NCBI GenBank assembly: GCA_036873135.1
Contig: JAPTYO010000011.1
Span: forward strand, 8,919,071-8,983,070
Source: Clarkia xantiana subsp. parviflora
Lineage: Eukaryota > Streptophyta > Magnoliopsida > Myrtales > Onagraceae
Direction: 5' to 3'
Length of the DNA stretch: 64,000 bases
The translations under genes were made by a program, and so were the position numbers. The first letter of the stretch is position 1. Each line of letters begins with the position of its first letter. Under the pieces are notes generated by a model. That model did not search any database. It had not been told where the DNA came from and worked only from the letters and a program-made list of their open reading frames with translations. This document shows positions 11,063-23,019 of the stretch, piece by piece.

Positions 11063-12716
11063 CATGGCTCCGAAAAGAGCAAGATGCCAAATCCCCTGGT
11101 GGAGGAATGGGAAATCCCCTAGTAGATCCTACCACCTCAAAACCAATCACCAGAGAAGATCCACCGGTACCTCAAGCTGATGGTATTGGTGACAATGAAA
11201 ATATTAGCCATTCCAGATCATTACCAAATCTGGAGGAAGTGAGGACAGTCCCTCCGGCTGTTCCTCAAGAGGTGATGGCGGCCTTCATAGATTTCTGGAA
11301 TCAAGACCAGGCGGAAACTGTTTCCGTAAAGAAGGAGCCCATTCGAGAAACTTCCCAGAAAGAAGAAGTAGCTTCTAGTGTGAAGATCTAGGAAGAAAAT
11401 CCCCTGGAAAAAGAAGTCCCTAAAGCTCCCGAGGTCGAGACGGCGAGCAAAAGCCCTGTTCTATTCACTATAAGACAGGTAGAGGAATTACAGGAGAAGA
11501 AGAGAAGAGGGGCGAATGATCTTCTTATCGTTCGCGATCATACTTCCCATCCCTTCTCCAGAAGGCTGTTTAATACTCGAGTTCCCCCGCAAGTCTTTGC
11601 GAGGAACATCGACGACTATACAGGCGGGGGGGATCCCGTTCGCCACATCAACGCCCACAATTCTTCCCTCTTAGGGAGAGGGGCAACTCCGGATCACTAT
11701 GCGGCGCTCTTTCCAACAACGTTGAAAGAAGAGGCGTCCACCTGGTTCTATGGTCTCCCCGATCTCAATCGACTCGTGGGAAGAATTGAAGGCTAAGTTC
11801 ATAGAAGGCCACATAGGCCAGAGACAACGCCTTAAGAGTATGGACTTTCTAGATAAGATTGAGCAAGGTCCTGATGAAACCTTAGCCAATTATTATACTA
11901 GATACCACAAGATACTCCAGCAACTAAATGAAGACGCCACCGATGGCGAGCTGATCAGGACTTTCTGGAGAGGTCTTCGGGCTCAGAGTTTGGCTCTAAA
12001 AGATAGCGTGGTAATGAAGCCGGTACGGAAGATTGACGCTCTCGCCATCAAGGTGAAGAATTATATATATTTTGAGAGATCGCATGAAAGGTTGCCCATA
12101 GAAGTCAAGAGGCAGATTGTTCCCGCCGAAATCGAAGAAGGCTCCGCTTCTCGACCGCCGAAGAAGGAGGAAAGACGAGAAGATAACTTTCGACATGGAA
12201 ATCGCCCAGGAATAAGAAGAAATCCTAATCCTTACCCAGAAAAGTTTACTCCTCTCACACACAATGTGGCGCGCGGTAGTACTCCAAGAGATGGAAAAGC
12301 TTCGCCTCAACAACCTGCCACCGGCTAGAAAGAACATGATGGGTCATCAGATAAACGCATATTGTCGCTATCATCAAACAAGGGGGCATGACACAAACGA
12401 GTGCACCATCTTGAAGCAGGATATAGAGACCCTTATCCAAAGGGGTAAACTGCTAAAGTTTGTCGAAAAATCTACCAATACTCCAAAAAAGCGAAATCCT
12501 AGCCCAAGGGAGGATTCTCGATCTCCTCTACAGGACCATCCCGCCCCCAGAAGGACGATAAACGTTATCACGGGAGGATTTTCCTCGGGAGGAGGAACAA
12601 ATCCAGCTCGAGAAGTATATGCAGCTCAGATATCTACGGCGGCAGTAATGGAGAAAGACCTCGAGAACCTGATCTCGAGACCATCAGTTGCACCGCCAGT
12701 GATCTCGCAAAGATAG
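11063..12716 (+). pseudogene. Tat-3 gag, decayed
   Basis: The probable start is ATGGCTCCG at 11063. The frame shifts near 11085, meets TAG at 11389-11391, runs on through a capsid-like stretch (HPFSRRLFNTRVPPQ ... TWFYGLP), shifts near 11760 (SWEELKAKFIEGHIG; ELIRTFWRGL) and again near 12270, and ends in a zinc-knuckle-like segment CRYHQTRGHDTNEC followed by LKQDIETLIQRGKL, which is typical of Tat gag. Capsid assembly is the family role. At least three frameshifts and one stop make this copy non-functional. Confidence 0.8.
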
Positions 12717-13138
12717 ATCAACCGCATGAGGATGCTTTAGTAGTTACTCTCCTAATCGCCACCTAAAGGGTTAAAAGGGTTCTTATCGACAGTGGAAGCT
12801 CGACGGACATCCTTTTCTATCAAGCATTCTCACAATTGGGCTTTACTAGAAAAGATTTAAAGAAAGTCGATTTTCCTTTGATTGGTTTTGCAGGAGAAAC
12901 CATCTATCCTATGGGTGCTATTCGACTAACCACCATCCTAGGAGAAGATGACAGAACTCTAAAAGTAGATATACTCTTTGTGGTGGTCGACGCCGCCTCA
13001 TCCTACAACGCCATCATTGGTAGAACTACTCTCAAGCCTCATCGAATAATCCCATCAATAGCGCATCAAGTGATGAAATTCTCGACACCTCAGGGAATTG
13101 GCGAGGTTCGAGGAGACCAGGCAATGGCACGACACTGA
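12640..13138 (+). pseudogene. Tat-3 retropepsin-like protease, broken
   Basis: Reading frame ISCTASDLAKIDQPHEDALV, an in-frame TAA near 12764, then RVKRVLIDSGSSTDILF with the catalytic DSGS motif and the downstream flap and core (PLIGFAGETIYPMGAIRL; NAIIGRTTL). It ends in TGA at 13136-13138. This is an aspartic protease of the Gypsy type; no RT follows it. Confidence 0.75.
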
Positions 13139-13370
13139 TACCACACGTCGACACGACGATCAGAGAAGTTATAGTAGCCTCTAAGATAGATGCCTTTTTG
13201 TTATGACTAATATTTTGAGTTTTCTTTTTTATGTAATATTCAGGAAACGATGAATAATATGATCATCCGAGATCCATTTCCTCTATAAAGAAATCGTTCT
13301 GATATTATCATCATATATTGGCATCTACAAATCGATTTTTGACCATTATGTGCCCAAGATGGCAATAAAG
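13139..13370. other. Tat-3 non-coding junction after protease
   Basis: Pol should start here, but only 180 bp of AT-rich non-coding sequence separate the protease from the first (partial) 84-bp minisatellite unit at about 13321. Either pol was deleted or this is a gag-protease subfamily. Confidence 0.5.
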
Positions 13371-13565
13371 TATGAGTAGAGAGGATCTTGGATGAATATC
13401 AAAATGTATTAACAACCAAAATCAGTTTGTACAATTGGTAGATCAAGGTATATATAGGAGAAGAGAGCATCTAACTAACTAACTAACTAACTTAGAGTGT
13501 AAGTAAGCTAGACTAGTATGCACAAATGTGTCAAGTATGGAATGTATGGAATATATATTCCTATA
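13371..13565 (-). repeat. Copia-1 3' LTR
   Basis: 195 bp, flanked on the inner side by the purine tract AAAAGGATGGGAGCA (- strand, about 13566-13580). The stop codon of the polyprotein overlaps the first bases of this LTR. Confidence 0.92.
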
Positions 13566-16500
13566 TGCTCCCATCCTTTTCTTCTCTTGTCTTTTTATGA
13601 AAAACATCCTTGATACCATAGAGCCTAAGCAAGGCAATGTGTTGCTTCTTGATTAGAGCCTTTGTCAACAAATCTGCCAGCTGATTTCTAGAAGCAACAT
13701 GTGTTGGAGCAACTTGCCCTGATTGAATGTGGTGCCTAGTAAAATGGCAATCTAATTCAATATGCTTGGTACGTTCATGGAACATAGGGTTTTTGGCTAT
13801 CTTCACTGCAGACTCACTATCAGTGAATATAGGAATGGGCAAAGTGACATGCACCCCAAGCTCCTTTAGAAGTCTAGTAACCCAAAGAGCTTCCTGAATG
13901 GCTGCCCTCAAACATCTGTATTCTGCTTCTGCACTTGAAAGGGAAACCGTGTCTTGTTTCTTCACTTTCCATCCTACCATAGCTCCACCAAGTTTTACAC
14001 AATATGCACTAATAGACTTCCTACTAAATGGACAAGCTGCCCAATCTGAATCACAATAAAGACTCAAGTCAAGTGCAATGTTGGTTGGATAGAGAAGTCC
14101 TTTGGCCATGAGTACCTTTGATGTACTTGATCACCCTTATAGCTGCATCATGATGGGATTTCTTAGGCTTGTCAACAAATTGACTTAGCCTTTGAACTGC
14201 AAAGCTAATGTCTGGCCTAGTCATTGTCAAATACAATAACTTGCCCACGAATCTTCTATAGGCAGACACATCTTCAAGAGGCAAATCATCTGAGGAGGTG
14301 TTAGTTGCTTCATCATATGCGCAAGTTGTTGGTTTGAGATTGAACTCCATAGGAGTCTCACAGGGTCTAGTAGCCCCCAAACCAGCCTCCTCAATAAGCT
14401 CAAGAGCATACTTCCTTTGGTTGATGACCAAACCTTCTTTTGACCTTGCAATTTCCAATCCTAAGAAATACCTCAAGTTGCCCAAATCCTTGAGCTTAAA
14501 ATGAGACTTTAGAATGGACTTCAAGTGATCAATCATAGAAGCACTTGATCCAGTGATGAGCAAATCATCCACATAAATGAGAAGATACACCCTGTCTTTA
14601 CCATTTGCCTTGGTGAACAAGGAATGATCCGAGGCACTTTGAGAATAACCATTTTCCAATAGGGTGTTGGTAAGCTTGATGTTCCATTGTCTAGATGCTT
14701 GCTTTAACCCATAAAGTGATTTCAAAAGCTTGCATACACGTTTAGAAGCACCAGAAGTGATCATAGGAGAATCAAAACCTTGAGGAATGTCCATATAAAC
14801 TTCTTCATGCAAATCACATTGAAGAAAAGCATTGTTGACATCCATGTGAAAGAGTCCCCAAGAATGAGAGGCTGCCATAGCCAAAACAATTCTCACAGTT
14901 GTCATCTTCACCACAGGAGAAAAAGTCTCATTGAAATCAGTCTCTTCTATTTGAGTAAAGCCTTTGGCAACAAGCTTAGCTTTATATCTCTCAATAGATC
15001 CATCAGAGTTGTACTTCACCCTAAACACCCATTTGCATCCAATAGAAGACTTCCCATGGGGCAGCTCCATAATCTTCCATGTATTGTTATCTTGTAAGGC
15101 CTTGATCTCCTCCTTCATAGCAATCACCCAATTTGAGTCTTTGATTGCTTGCTTATATGTAGAAGGCTCCTTGATCTTGTCAATGGAAGCCAAGAAGCAA
15201 TTGAAGGTAGGATTAAGATGATCATAGGCAATGTATTTCTCCATACCAAAAGCAACATTCGAAGAAGAATCTTTTCTTAACTGAGCAATCCTTGCACTCC
15301 TTCTTAAGATGGGTACTTGTGGAGTGTTAACCAAAGGAACATCCTCTACTATGGGGAGCTGAGGAAGAGCATCCTCAATTATGGAGTGCTGAGGAAGAAC
15401 ATCCTCAACCATTGGTGAACTAGAAGAAGACTCCTCAACTAATAACTTGGACCCCAAGCAAGTAGGTAATAGGGATCTCAATTCTGCCTTAGACATGCCA
15501 AAAGGAAAGATGTGCTCATGAAAAACAACATCCCTTGAAACTTGAAATGCTGAATTGGAAATCTTCATCACAAGATAACCTTTTTGAGAAGTAGAGTATC
15601 CCATGAAGATGCAAGGCTCAGCTCTTGAACTAAACTTGTCAGAGTTGTTCAAGTTTGTGGCAAAACATAGGCAACCCATGATCCTCGAATGATTAATGGA
15701 AGGTGGCTTGCCATAAAGAACCTCCATAGGAGACTTGAATCCCAAAGAAGATGAAGGTAACCTATTCATCAAATAACAAGCAGTGAGAACACAATAGCCC
15801 CAATACTTGATAGGCATACAAGCTTGGAACCTCAATGCCCTTGCCACATTCAAAATTTGTCTATGCTTGCGCTCCACTCTACCATTCTACTGAGGAGTGT
15901 ATGTGCAACTAGTTTGATGTTGAATTCCCAAAAGAAGGAAATGATCCTTGCAAATAGAATTGATGAACTCAGAACCATTATCACTCCTAGCAATCTTCAC
16001 TATAGTTCCAAACTGAGTCTGAACCATCAATAGGAAGCTTTGAATATGAATGAAGGTATCACTTTTGTTCTTCATTAGAAAGACCCAAGTTGCCCTGGAA
16101 AAGTCATCCACAATGGTGAGGAAGTATTGATAACCTTTGATTGTAGGAACTTTGTATGGACCCCAAAGATCCAAATGTATCAAGGTAAAAGGAGCAGAGG
16201 CATGAGAATGACTAATAGGGAAAGATAATCTTGATTGCTTGGCCAAAGGGCAAATGGTACAATGTTTGACACATTTATTTGAAGAGTCATTTAAACACAA
16301 TACTTCATTCAAATGACCTAAATGAGTGTATGATATGTGTCCTAAACGCCTATGCCAAAGCCAAGAAGCATCCTCTTTATTTGCCTTTGAAGTAGTATGA
16401 GCAGCCACCACCTTGCTTGAGCATGAAGGTAGTGAATTCCTGAGTGTGTAAAGACCTTTGGATCTCTCACCAATCACCATTGGCTTCCCAACATGACCCT

Positions 16501-17995
16501 GAATCAACATATTTGCACAAGTAAATATAACTTTGCAATTCAACTTAGTAGAAAGCTTAGACACTGAGATCAAGTTGAAGTTGAAATCAGGCACATAAAG
16601 GATGTCATCCAAGGTAAAACCAGAGGAAAAGGAGCAGCTCCCAATATGAGTGACCTTGCACTTATTGCCATTTGGTAAGTGAACAAATTGATGAGGGGAA
16701 TCAGCATTCCTTATATTGTGCAACCAGCTTAAATGGTGAGTAATATGGTTAGTAGCACCTGAGTCTACAATCCAAATCATGGATGAACTAGATGTAGATG
16801 ATATACCTGCCATGTTCACACAAATAGGCTCATCCTCTTGAAATGAAAGAGGATCAAAGTCATCTTGAATAGCAATGTGTTGAACCCTTCCATCCAAGCC
16901 AGTGTGAAGAATTGTTTGCTCCTTAGTTCCATGAAAAATTCTTTTGTCCCCTGCAGCCACGTGTTTCACCAAAGTAGAGGAAGGAGTCTCATCATCCATG
17001 CTCATATTGGCTGCATTCCAAGGTCTTTTCAAGGCTGTGGAGGGTGCAAGGTGTGGATGCTTTTTCCAACAAGTATCTAACTTGTGTCCCTTCTTTCCAC
17101 AAAATGAGCAAAACCAAGTTGACTTATCAACTTTTCCTCCTTTGCCATTGAAACCACCTGAATAGGATCCTTGGTTAGCTCCATTAGAAGAAGAGCCATT
17201 GCCATTGTAATTCCTTGGGAAAGAAGCAACATTGTTAAAGCCATTGCTTCCTGAGTTATATCCTCCACTACCTCTTGTATTGATGAAGTTCCTTTGAGAA
17301 TATAAGGCTGTGGCCTCCCCTAAATCCCCAATAGAACCAGAGATAGCACGTTGACTTTCCTCTTGTAGCAATACAGAAAAAGCCACACTCAATGAAGGCA
17401 ATGGTTGCCTCATTAGGAGACTGCTTCTAACATGAGCAAATGATTCATTCAAGCCTAAGAGAAAAGCAATCAATTTCTGTTTCTCCTTATGCTCATTGAT
17501 CAACTTACTATCAGCTGAACATTCAAGCCTTAGGTCATCAATGGAACCCAAAGCATCCCAAAGTTGTTTCATCCTCCCAAAGTATTCAGTGATAGACTGA
17601 GCACCTTGTGAACATTGATAAATTTCCCTTGTGAGCTGAAAAATTTGTGTTCCATCAATATTCTCAAACATTTCTTTGAGATCAAGCCAAATAGACAAAG
17701 CAGTGGTGTTGTAAACCAGCCCATTCACCAACTCCTTAGCAACTGTGTTCCTTAACCAAGCTTTAACCAAAGCATTGGCTCTGTCTCATCTAACATGTTG
17801 AGCTACAGGCACATTCAAACGTGAGCATGTACCATCTATAAATCCAATCTTGTTCTTTACAAGCAGTCCCTCCTTGATAGCTGTGCTCCATGCATGATAA
17901 TTGCTTGATCCTTGAAGCTGAAAAGGAATCAGCAACAATCCAGTGGTGTCCGAGGGATGCAAGGATAGTGGATCATCAATCGAGTAGGCAGCCAT
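13561..17995 (-). pseudogene. Copia-1 gag-pol polyprotein, two stops and one frameshift
   Basis: It starts at MAAYSIDD (17995), matching MAHESNVDD of Copia-2. Domains in order: gag of UBN2 type; CCHC knuckle CSFCGKKGHKLDTC near 17100; protease WIVDSGATNHIT; gag-pre-integrase with HH-CC (CTICPLAKQ); integrase (HLDLWGPYKVP, DDFSRATW, SDNGSEF); RT with LLIYVDDLLITGS near 14560; RNase H with CDSDWAACPFSRK and SLSSAEAEYR. Lesions are TGA for Trp at about 17787, TAG for Gln at about 15886, and a frameshift near 14110. Total length would be about 1,480 residues, usual for the family. The stop at 13561-13563 lies in the 3' LTR. Confidence 0.93.
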
Positions 17996-18541
17996 GTTCC
18001 AATGACCAAATTTCCAGAAACTCAACTGAATTTGACGCAAAGAACAACAAACTTCAACATTCTATCAACCACAACAGCTGAAACTCAACGGAATTCCCAG
18101 AAATTGATGAATCTTCAACAACAAGCAATACTAACAAGAACACCAGGTATGCGCAACAGAAACAAGATCACGCAATGATCCAGAATGAATCTAGGCATGA
18201 ATCCAATCCAGAAACAGTCGCAAATGGATCAAGATCACGAAATCAATGATCGTAATCAAGAAAAACAACTAATCAATCACCTAATCAGTCGAAGCTTGAA
18301 GACGAAGCAAAAGCCGAAGAACTTTGCTTGAGAAGCAAGAACTGATCAATCTAGGCTGATATGATCCAAATGCAGATTCAATTGAGCTGAAACACAACTC
18401 AATTGATGATGTAGAAGACTTACAAAGAGTCGAAATCAAACGTATTGATGATTAAAGCCACGAAATCCAGCTGAAAACCTGGAAATGAAGCTCAAAGTTC
18501 ACCGGAAATGGATGTTGCTTGACTAGCAAGAAATTGCCGTT
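17996..18541 (-). other. Copia-1 untranslated leader
   Basis: Between the polyprotein start and the PBS. AT- and A-rich with scattered ATG triplets; no gene seen. Confidence 0.6.
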
Positions 18542-18554
18542 TGCTCTGATACCA
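18542..18554 (-). other. Copia-1 primer binding site (tRNA-iMet)
   Basis: On the - strand TGGTATCAGAGCA follows directly after the 5' LTR end; it complements the 3' end of plant initiator tRNA-Met. Confidence 0.9.
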
Positions 18555-18745
18555 TATGAATAGAGAGGATCTTGGATGAATATCAAAATGTATTAACAAC
18601 CAAAATCAGTTTGTACAATTGGTAGATCAAGGTATATATAGGAGAAGAGAGCATCTAACTAACTAACTAACTTAGAGTGTAAGTAAGCTAGACTAGTATG
18701 CACAAATGTGTCAAGTATGGAATGTATGGAATATACATTCCTATA
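18555..18745 (-). repeat. Copia-1 5' LTR
   Basis: 191 bp. It contains a TATA-like TATATATAGG on the + strand (read inversely on -) and the AACT tetranucleotide run at 18656-18671. Confidence 0.92.
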
Positions 18746-19075
18746 TAAAGCCTAGGTACGGCGACAACTCGATCGAAGAATCAAAGGTCTACAAATCGAT
18801 TGTCGACCATTGTGTGCCCAAGATGGCAATAAATCCTAGGAACGGCGACAACTCGATCGAAGAATCAAAGGTCTACAAATCGATTGTCGACCATTATGTG
18901 CCCAAGATGGCAATAAATCCTAGGTACGGCGACAACTCGATCGAAGAATCAAAGGTCTACAAATCGACAATTGACCTCGTGGGCCTAAAATGGTGATCAA
19001 ACCTAGATACATCGACAAGCTCGATGGAAAATCAAAGTCGGCACACCCTATTTCAAAGGTCGACATTGTCTGCCC
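18746..19075. repeat. Tat-3 minisatellite, 84-bp unit
   Basis: Three good units and degenerate ends of an 84-bp repeat containing GGCGACAACTCGATCGAAGA and GTGCCCAAGATGGCAATAAA. A partial unit lies left of Copia-1 at about 13321-13370, showing that Copia-1 split the array. The unit is a multiple of 3, so it gives an open frame (28-residue repeat), which I regard as incidental. Confidence 0.9.
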
Positions 19076-19272
19076 AAAATGGCGAAGTCTGGGTACGTCC
19101 TATACTCATCAAAAGTTGTGAATATTTAAGATTCCTAAATTGATAAACACAAAATTCTAGCGAAGAACGACAGAAGCTAGAAATCATAAAATAATATTTA
19201 TTTTATAGAAGTAGAAGATTTATTACAACGGGAGTCGATCTTAAGAAAAAAAGCATTATAGAGAATAGTTGC

Positions 19273-19829
19273 TTACAAAACTTCTTTTCCTTTAGAGGAA
19301 GAAGCAATGAAACAATTATCCTCTTTAGTAGGAATTTCTAGGAATTGCTGAAGAAGGGGAACTTGAGAAAAAGGAAAGTCGGGTTGATAGGCATTTAGAT
19401 TAGCCACAATCTCTTTTAATGAAGGAAAGAGTAAGTCAGAAGCGGCGACATTAATAGCTTCTTCAAAAGCAGAGCTCGCCTTATAGCTTTCTACGACCTT
19501 GGCTTCTGACTTCTTTAAGCTTAATACCTCCCGTTGCAACACATCAACCTTCTCACGAAGAATGATGTTTTCTACATTGAGAGCCTCTTTCTCCTTATTT
19601 TCCCCCTTAGCAAGCTACGGTACTCTTTGACCAATAAAATGGCGCTTTGTAAAGATTCATCGCTCTTTTGGAGCTCCTTCTGAAGGGTGGCCGACATCTC
19701 TTTCGCGTGTTTAAAATCCTTCCTTAAATAAGCATTCTCTTCTATTAGAATTCGAACCAATCTTGTGTCTTCAGCAGATTGTAAATGCTCATTGGTATAT
19801 TGTAACTCTCTTAAAAGATCAATCATCAA
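19273..19829 (-). pseudogene. C-terminal part of Tat-3 antisense gene (coiled coil)
   Basis: Two overlapping frames encode heptad-rich sequence (LMIDLLRELQYTNEHLQ-like; AYLRKDFKHAKEMSATLQ) and the tail with LKKSEAKVVESYKASSAFEE, FPSLKEIVANL and QVPLLQQFLEIP. A frame change near 19600 splits them. Homologous to 6240-6740 and, at YKASSAF, to the last exon of the Tat-1 antisense gene. Upstream exons are lost at 19928. Confidence 0.65.
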
Positions 19830-19928
19830 GTGAGAAAATTGCAGAGAATCTCTAGAAGCCTGTTAATAAGAATAAAACAGAGAAAAAGGTTGGACCACTA
19901 TGCACAAAGAATGATTTCAATAAACAAC

Positions 19929-20500
19929 TGTTGGACTACGGGGACGTAATACTACGGAATGCTAAACAATGTACGAGTAATTAATCCTAATTACGCAGCG
20001 GAAGAACGTACTAACCTTTTAGCTTTCCACCCAAGAACGTTGTGGAGGGAGTTCAGATCCTCCGGTCGGGATCTCGTGCAAGTTCTTCGTTAGAAGAAGT
20101 CCCACGTGCTATAGCTCCACAACAAGACCTCTGATCGATTATTCAACGGAGATAGAACCTCAGACTTGATGTGATGGTGCCGCCGAAAATAGCACTAGGG
20201 GGTTGAACTAGTTTTCTCAATGGAGATCCTAGTTCTTATGAAATGAGTGAATAAACCCTTAGGGGTCACCCCCTATATATAGTATTGGTGGAGTTGCCAA
20301 AAGGCAACTCCAACCAATGTGGTATTCTCTAGGCCGGCCGAAACTTGCATGTTAAGGGGGAGGCCCAATTTTGGGCCTCCCTTGTCAATTACTAATTGGA
20401 TTTGGCCCAGTTAGCCTAAATTGACAATTAACCAATTTAACTTAGGTAAATCCTTAATTAACGGGCTCCTATTACGGCGCCACGTCACCATATGCTAACA
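19929..20500 (-). repeat. Copia-3 3' LTR (left)
   Basis: 572 bp, + strand TGTTGGACTACGGGGACG ... CACCATATGCTAACA. A TATA-like CCTATATATAG lies at 20270-20280. The adjacent inner sequence is GCTCCCACTCGCCGG, a PPT on the - strand. Confidence 0.88.
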
Positions 20501-21692
20501 GCTCCCACTCGCCGGAATGAGATGATGCTTGTTAATATACAGTCATGCAATATTATCAACATCTTGGTCTTCAGTCTTTGTCTCCGTCTCCGAATAGTTC
20601 ATACGAGGCTTGTCGTGCGACCGACGGATACGACGGGCATCGTGCTACTCATCTATTATGAGTATTGTAGCGCCCGCAGAACGTTGATTCCCTTTCGTGA
20701 ACCAAACCTGTTTGAAATAAAACATGTACCGCACTGTATCCCTGGTCAACTGTGAATTCTCCAATAGCCCAGTTTTCCACAAAGGAATACTTCTCCAAGG
20801 CATCTGTACAAGTGTTCACAACCTTCAACTAATATCCGGTTGGCGGCCACCTAGTGAACACGAGAGTCGGTGAATTACAGGTGAACTTGACCATTCCTAT
20901 CGCTTATACCCTTAGTCTGACTCAACCGGTTTCCAAGACGTGGTCACTTGGCCGTTTTCTTTGGCACTACGCTCGTACGCCGGGAAGCGAGAATTGAGCC
21001 AGACCTTAGGTATAAGTTCTGAGTTCGTGAGGATACTTTGAATGCCTCTTCATAAGACATTCGGGATCAATCACACGCTCAAGGTGAAGAAGTATGCGGC
21101 ATATGAATCACGAGGATTCTAGCTAGCACAACCGAGCATGACCCCGTGGTCGATTATGGCACGCGCATTGGATTGGCCAGGGTTGGGATATGTCAATAAT
21201 GCTATCGCAGAATTTTTCATCTGGCCTTGAATGTGATATTTAGTGGTGGACAGAGTCCAACCCGGCGATTTACAAAACGAAGATTAAGTCATGCTGTTAG
21301 GCGAGACAATGTTATCGTTTTGTTTAATCAGGTTTATCCCCTGATTCTTAGCCAATCTTGTTTAGGCAGAGGTTTTCCCTCTTCTTACAAGATGACCGTG
21401 CCTGTGTGACGAGGCATGGCTCACCTTCGACATAATTTTGGTGGAAGAATTTTACTTCTTCTTACGACTTAGTTTATAGACCGTAAAATCCGATGTTATT
21501 AATCATTATGACATCGATAAATCATAAACTCAAATTGCAATTCTTTTATTCAATTGAAATATAATTTCAAATGTCAAAATGTTATCACTTTTACATGCCA
21601 CACAGTTTAAGCCCTACGTGATCCAAAAAATCTCCCTACGTAATGGCTCAGTTTAAAAGGGTCTGCGACCGTTTTGTCTGTGGGTAAGTATT
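20501..21692 (-). other. Copia-3 3' non-coding region
   Basis: 1.2 kb between RNase H and the LTR, without an ORF but colinear with the fragment at 9338-10267. No gene seen; it may be 3' UTR with a packaging or termination role. Confidence 0.5.
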
Positions 21693-23019
21693 CTAAGTGA
21701 TTATGTTGTCTTCCAAAACAGATTTAGCATGATCAATGTGTTTAGTCCTACTATGGTACTTGGATCTTTGACTGCTGCAATGGCTGCCTGACTGTCGGAG
21801 TACACCTTCACAAGCTTTACTCTTCTTGTCGGCGCCAACTAATGCAGTAAGAATCCTTTTCAGCCAGACCGCTTCTTGTGCGTTTCTGGAGAGGGCAACG
21901 AATTCCGATTTCATAGTGGAAAGTGCGACACATGATTGCTTCTTGCTTACCCATGACATGGCAGCATTAGCAAGGAGAAAAATTTCTCCTGAGGTGGACT
22001 TACGATCATCCGGATTGCCACCGTGGTCGACGTCACTATAATCGGTCAATTCTAGCCGGTCGCCCTTATAGCACAGAACGTAGTCGGCAGTACCTTTTGG
22101 ATATCTAATTAATTTGTTTTACGGCCTTTAGATGTTGATAACTAGGATCTGATTGGAATCTTGCTACTAGGCCCACAGCGTGACAGATGTCTGGCCGAGT
22201 ACAGGGCATGGCGTACATTAGACTCTCTACCATGCTTAGATACTCGGCACCTGTTCACGCTCCTACTAGTTTTTCGGGCCGTCACGCTTAGACAGCGCGC
22301 ACCCGAACACAACCGGCGAATCCACGGGTTTAGCATCCAACATTTTGAATCTTTTCAATAATTAATTGATGTATGATTCTTGAGATAGACACAATCTCCG
22401 GGTGGCACGTTCTCGGCCAATTTTGATGCCTAAGATGTACGTGGCCTCTCCCATGTCTTTCATCTCAAATGATGATGCTAATCAGGACTTTGATTTATTC
22501 ATGAAACTCACGTCGTTCGCAGCAATGTGTATGTCATCCACCTATAGTGTTATGATGATATACTTAGACCCGGAGGTCTTAGTGTATATGCAGGGATCCT
22601 CATGAAGATTCACGAATCCGTTTCAAACGATTTTCTCGTGGAATCTGCGATACCATTGCTGAGACAACTGTTTAAGACCGTATGTGGATCTTTGGAGTTT
22701 GCAAAATTTACGTTCTTTGCCATGACTAATAAAACCCTCCGGCTGCTCCATATAGATCTCTTTCTCCAGTTTTACGTGAAGAAGCGCGGTCTTTAAACAT
22801 CCATTTGTTGTATGCTCGAGATCGAGGCCTTCAACGAGGGCAAGGATGGCCCTGACTATGGTGTAACGCATAGTCGGTGAGTTCATCTTTATAAAAGTCC
22901 GCTCCGTGAATTTGGGTGTATCCTTTCGCAATTGTTCGATTTTTGCACCACTCGACATTTCCATCAGTAGTGAATTGTAAAATTTCACTTTCTAGTTCTG
23001 CGGTTAGCAGATAAATCAA
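21693..23019 (-). pseudogene. Copia-3 reverse transcriptase-RNase H remnant
   Basis: Order on the - strand: RT start (AKGYTQIHGADF near 22950; TNGCLKTALLHVKLEKEIYM; EQPEGFISHGKE; STYGLKQLSQQWYRRFHEKI), then the active-site region near 22530, where the Tyr of YVDD is a TAG stop (22543-22545), then RNase H (YSDVDHGGNPDDRKSTSGEI; SWVSKKQSCVALSTMKSEF; SRTKHIDHA). Several frameshifts are visible. The sequence is closest to Tork-type Copia by motif feel. Upstream integrase and protease are absent. Confidence 0.85.

Larger units (their letters stand above)
13371..18745 (-). mobile_element. Copia-1: complete Ty1/Copia element with 5-bp TSD
   Basis: 5375 bp inserted in the Tat-3 minisatellite. LTRs are 13371-13565 and 18555-18745, nearly identical except for a 4-bp repeat difference (AACT array) and a few substitutions. 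The TSD is TAAAG (13366-13370 and 18746-18750). On the - strand the LTR starts TATAGGAAT and ends TTCATA rather than TG...CA. PBS and PPT are present. The near-identical LTRs and exact TSD suggest a fairly recent insertion, although the coding region is already broken. Confidence 0.95.
10268..19928 (+). mobile_element. Tat-3: Tat-like Gypsy element, gag-protease only, with nested Copia-1
   Basis: It has a 5' LTR (10268-11028), PBS, gag-like region, aspartic protease, then no reverse transcriptase or integrase. An 84-bp minisatellite (split by Copia-1) and the C-terminal part of the antisense gene follow. The element breaks at 19928, where the Copia-3 LTR begins, and no 3' LTR is found to the right. 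Without Copia-1, about 4.3 kb remain. Confidence 0.75.

Noticed and set aside
18706..18996. ORF of 28-residue repeats in the Tat-3 84-bp array
   Set aside because: Same reason: the repeat unit is divisible by 3; the frame starts in the Copia-1 LTR.
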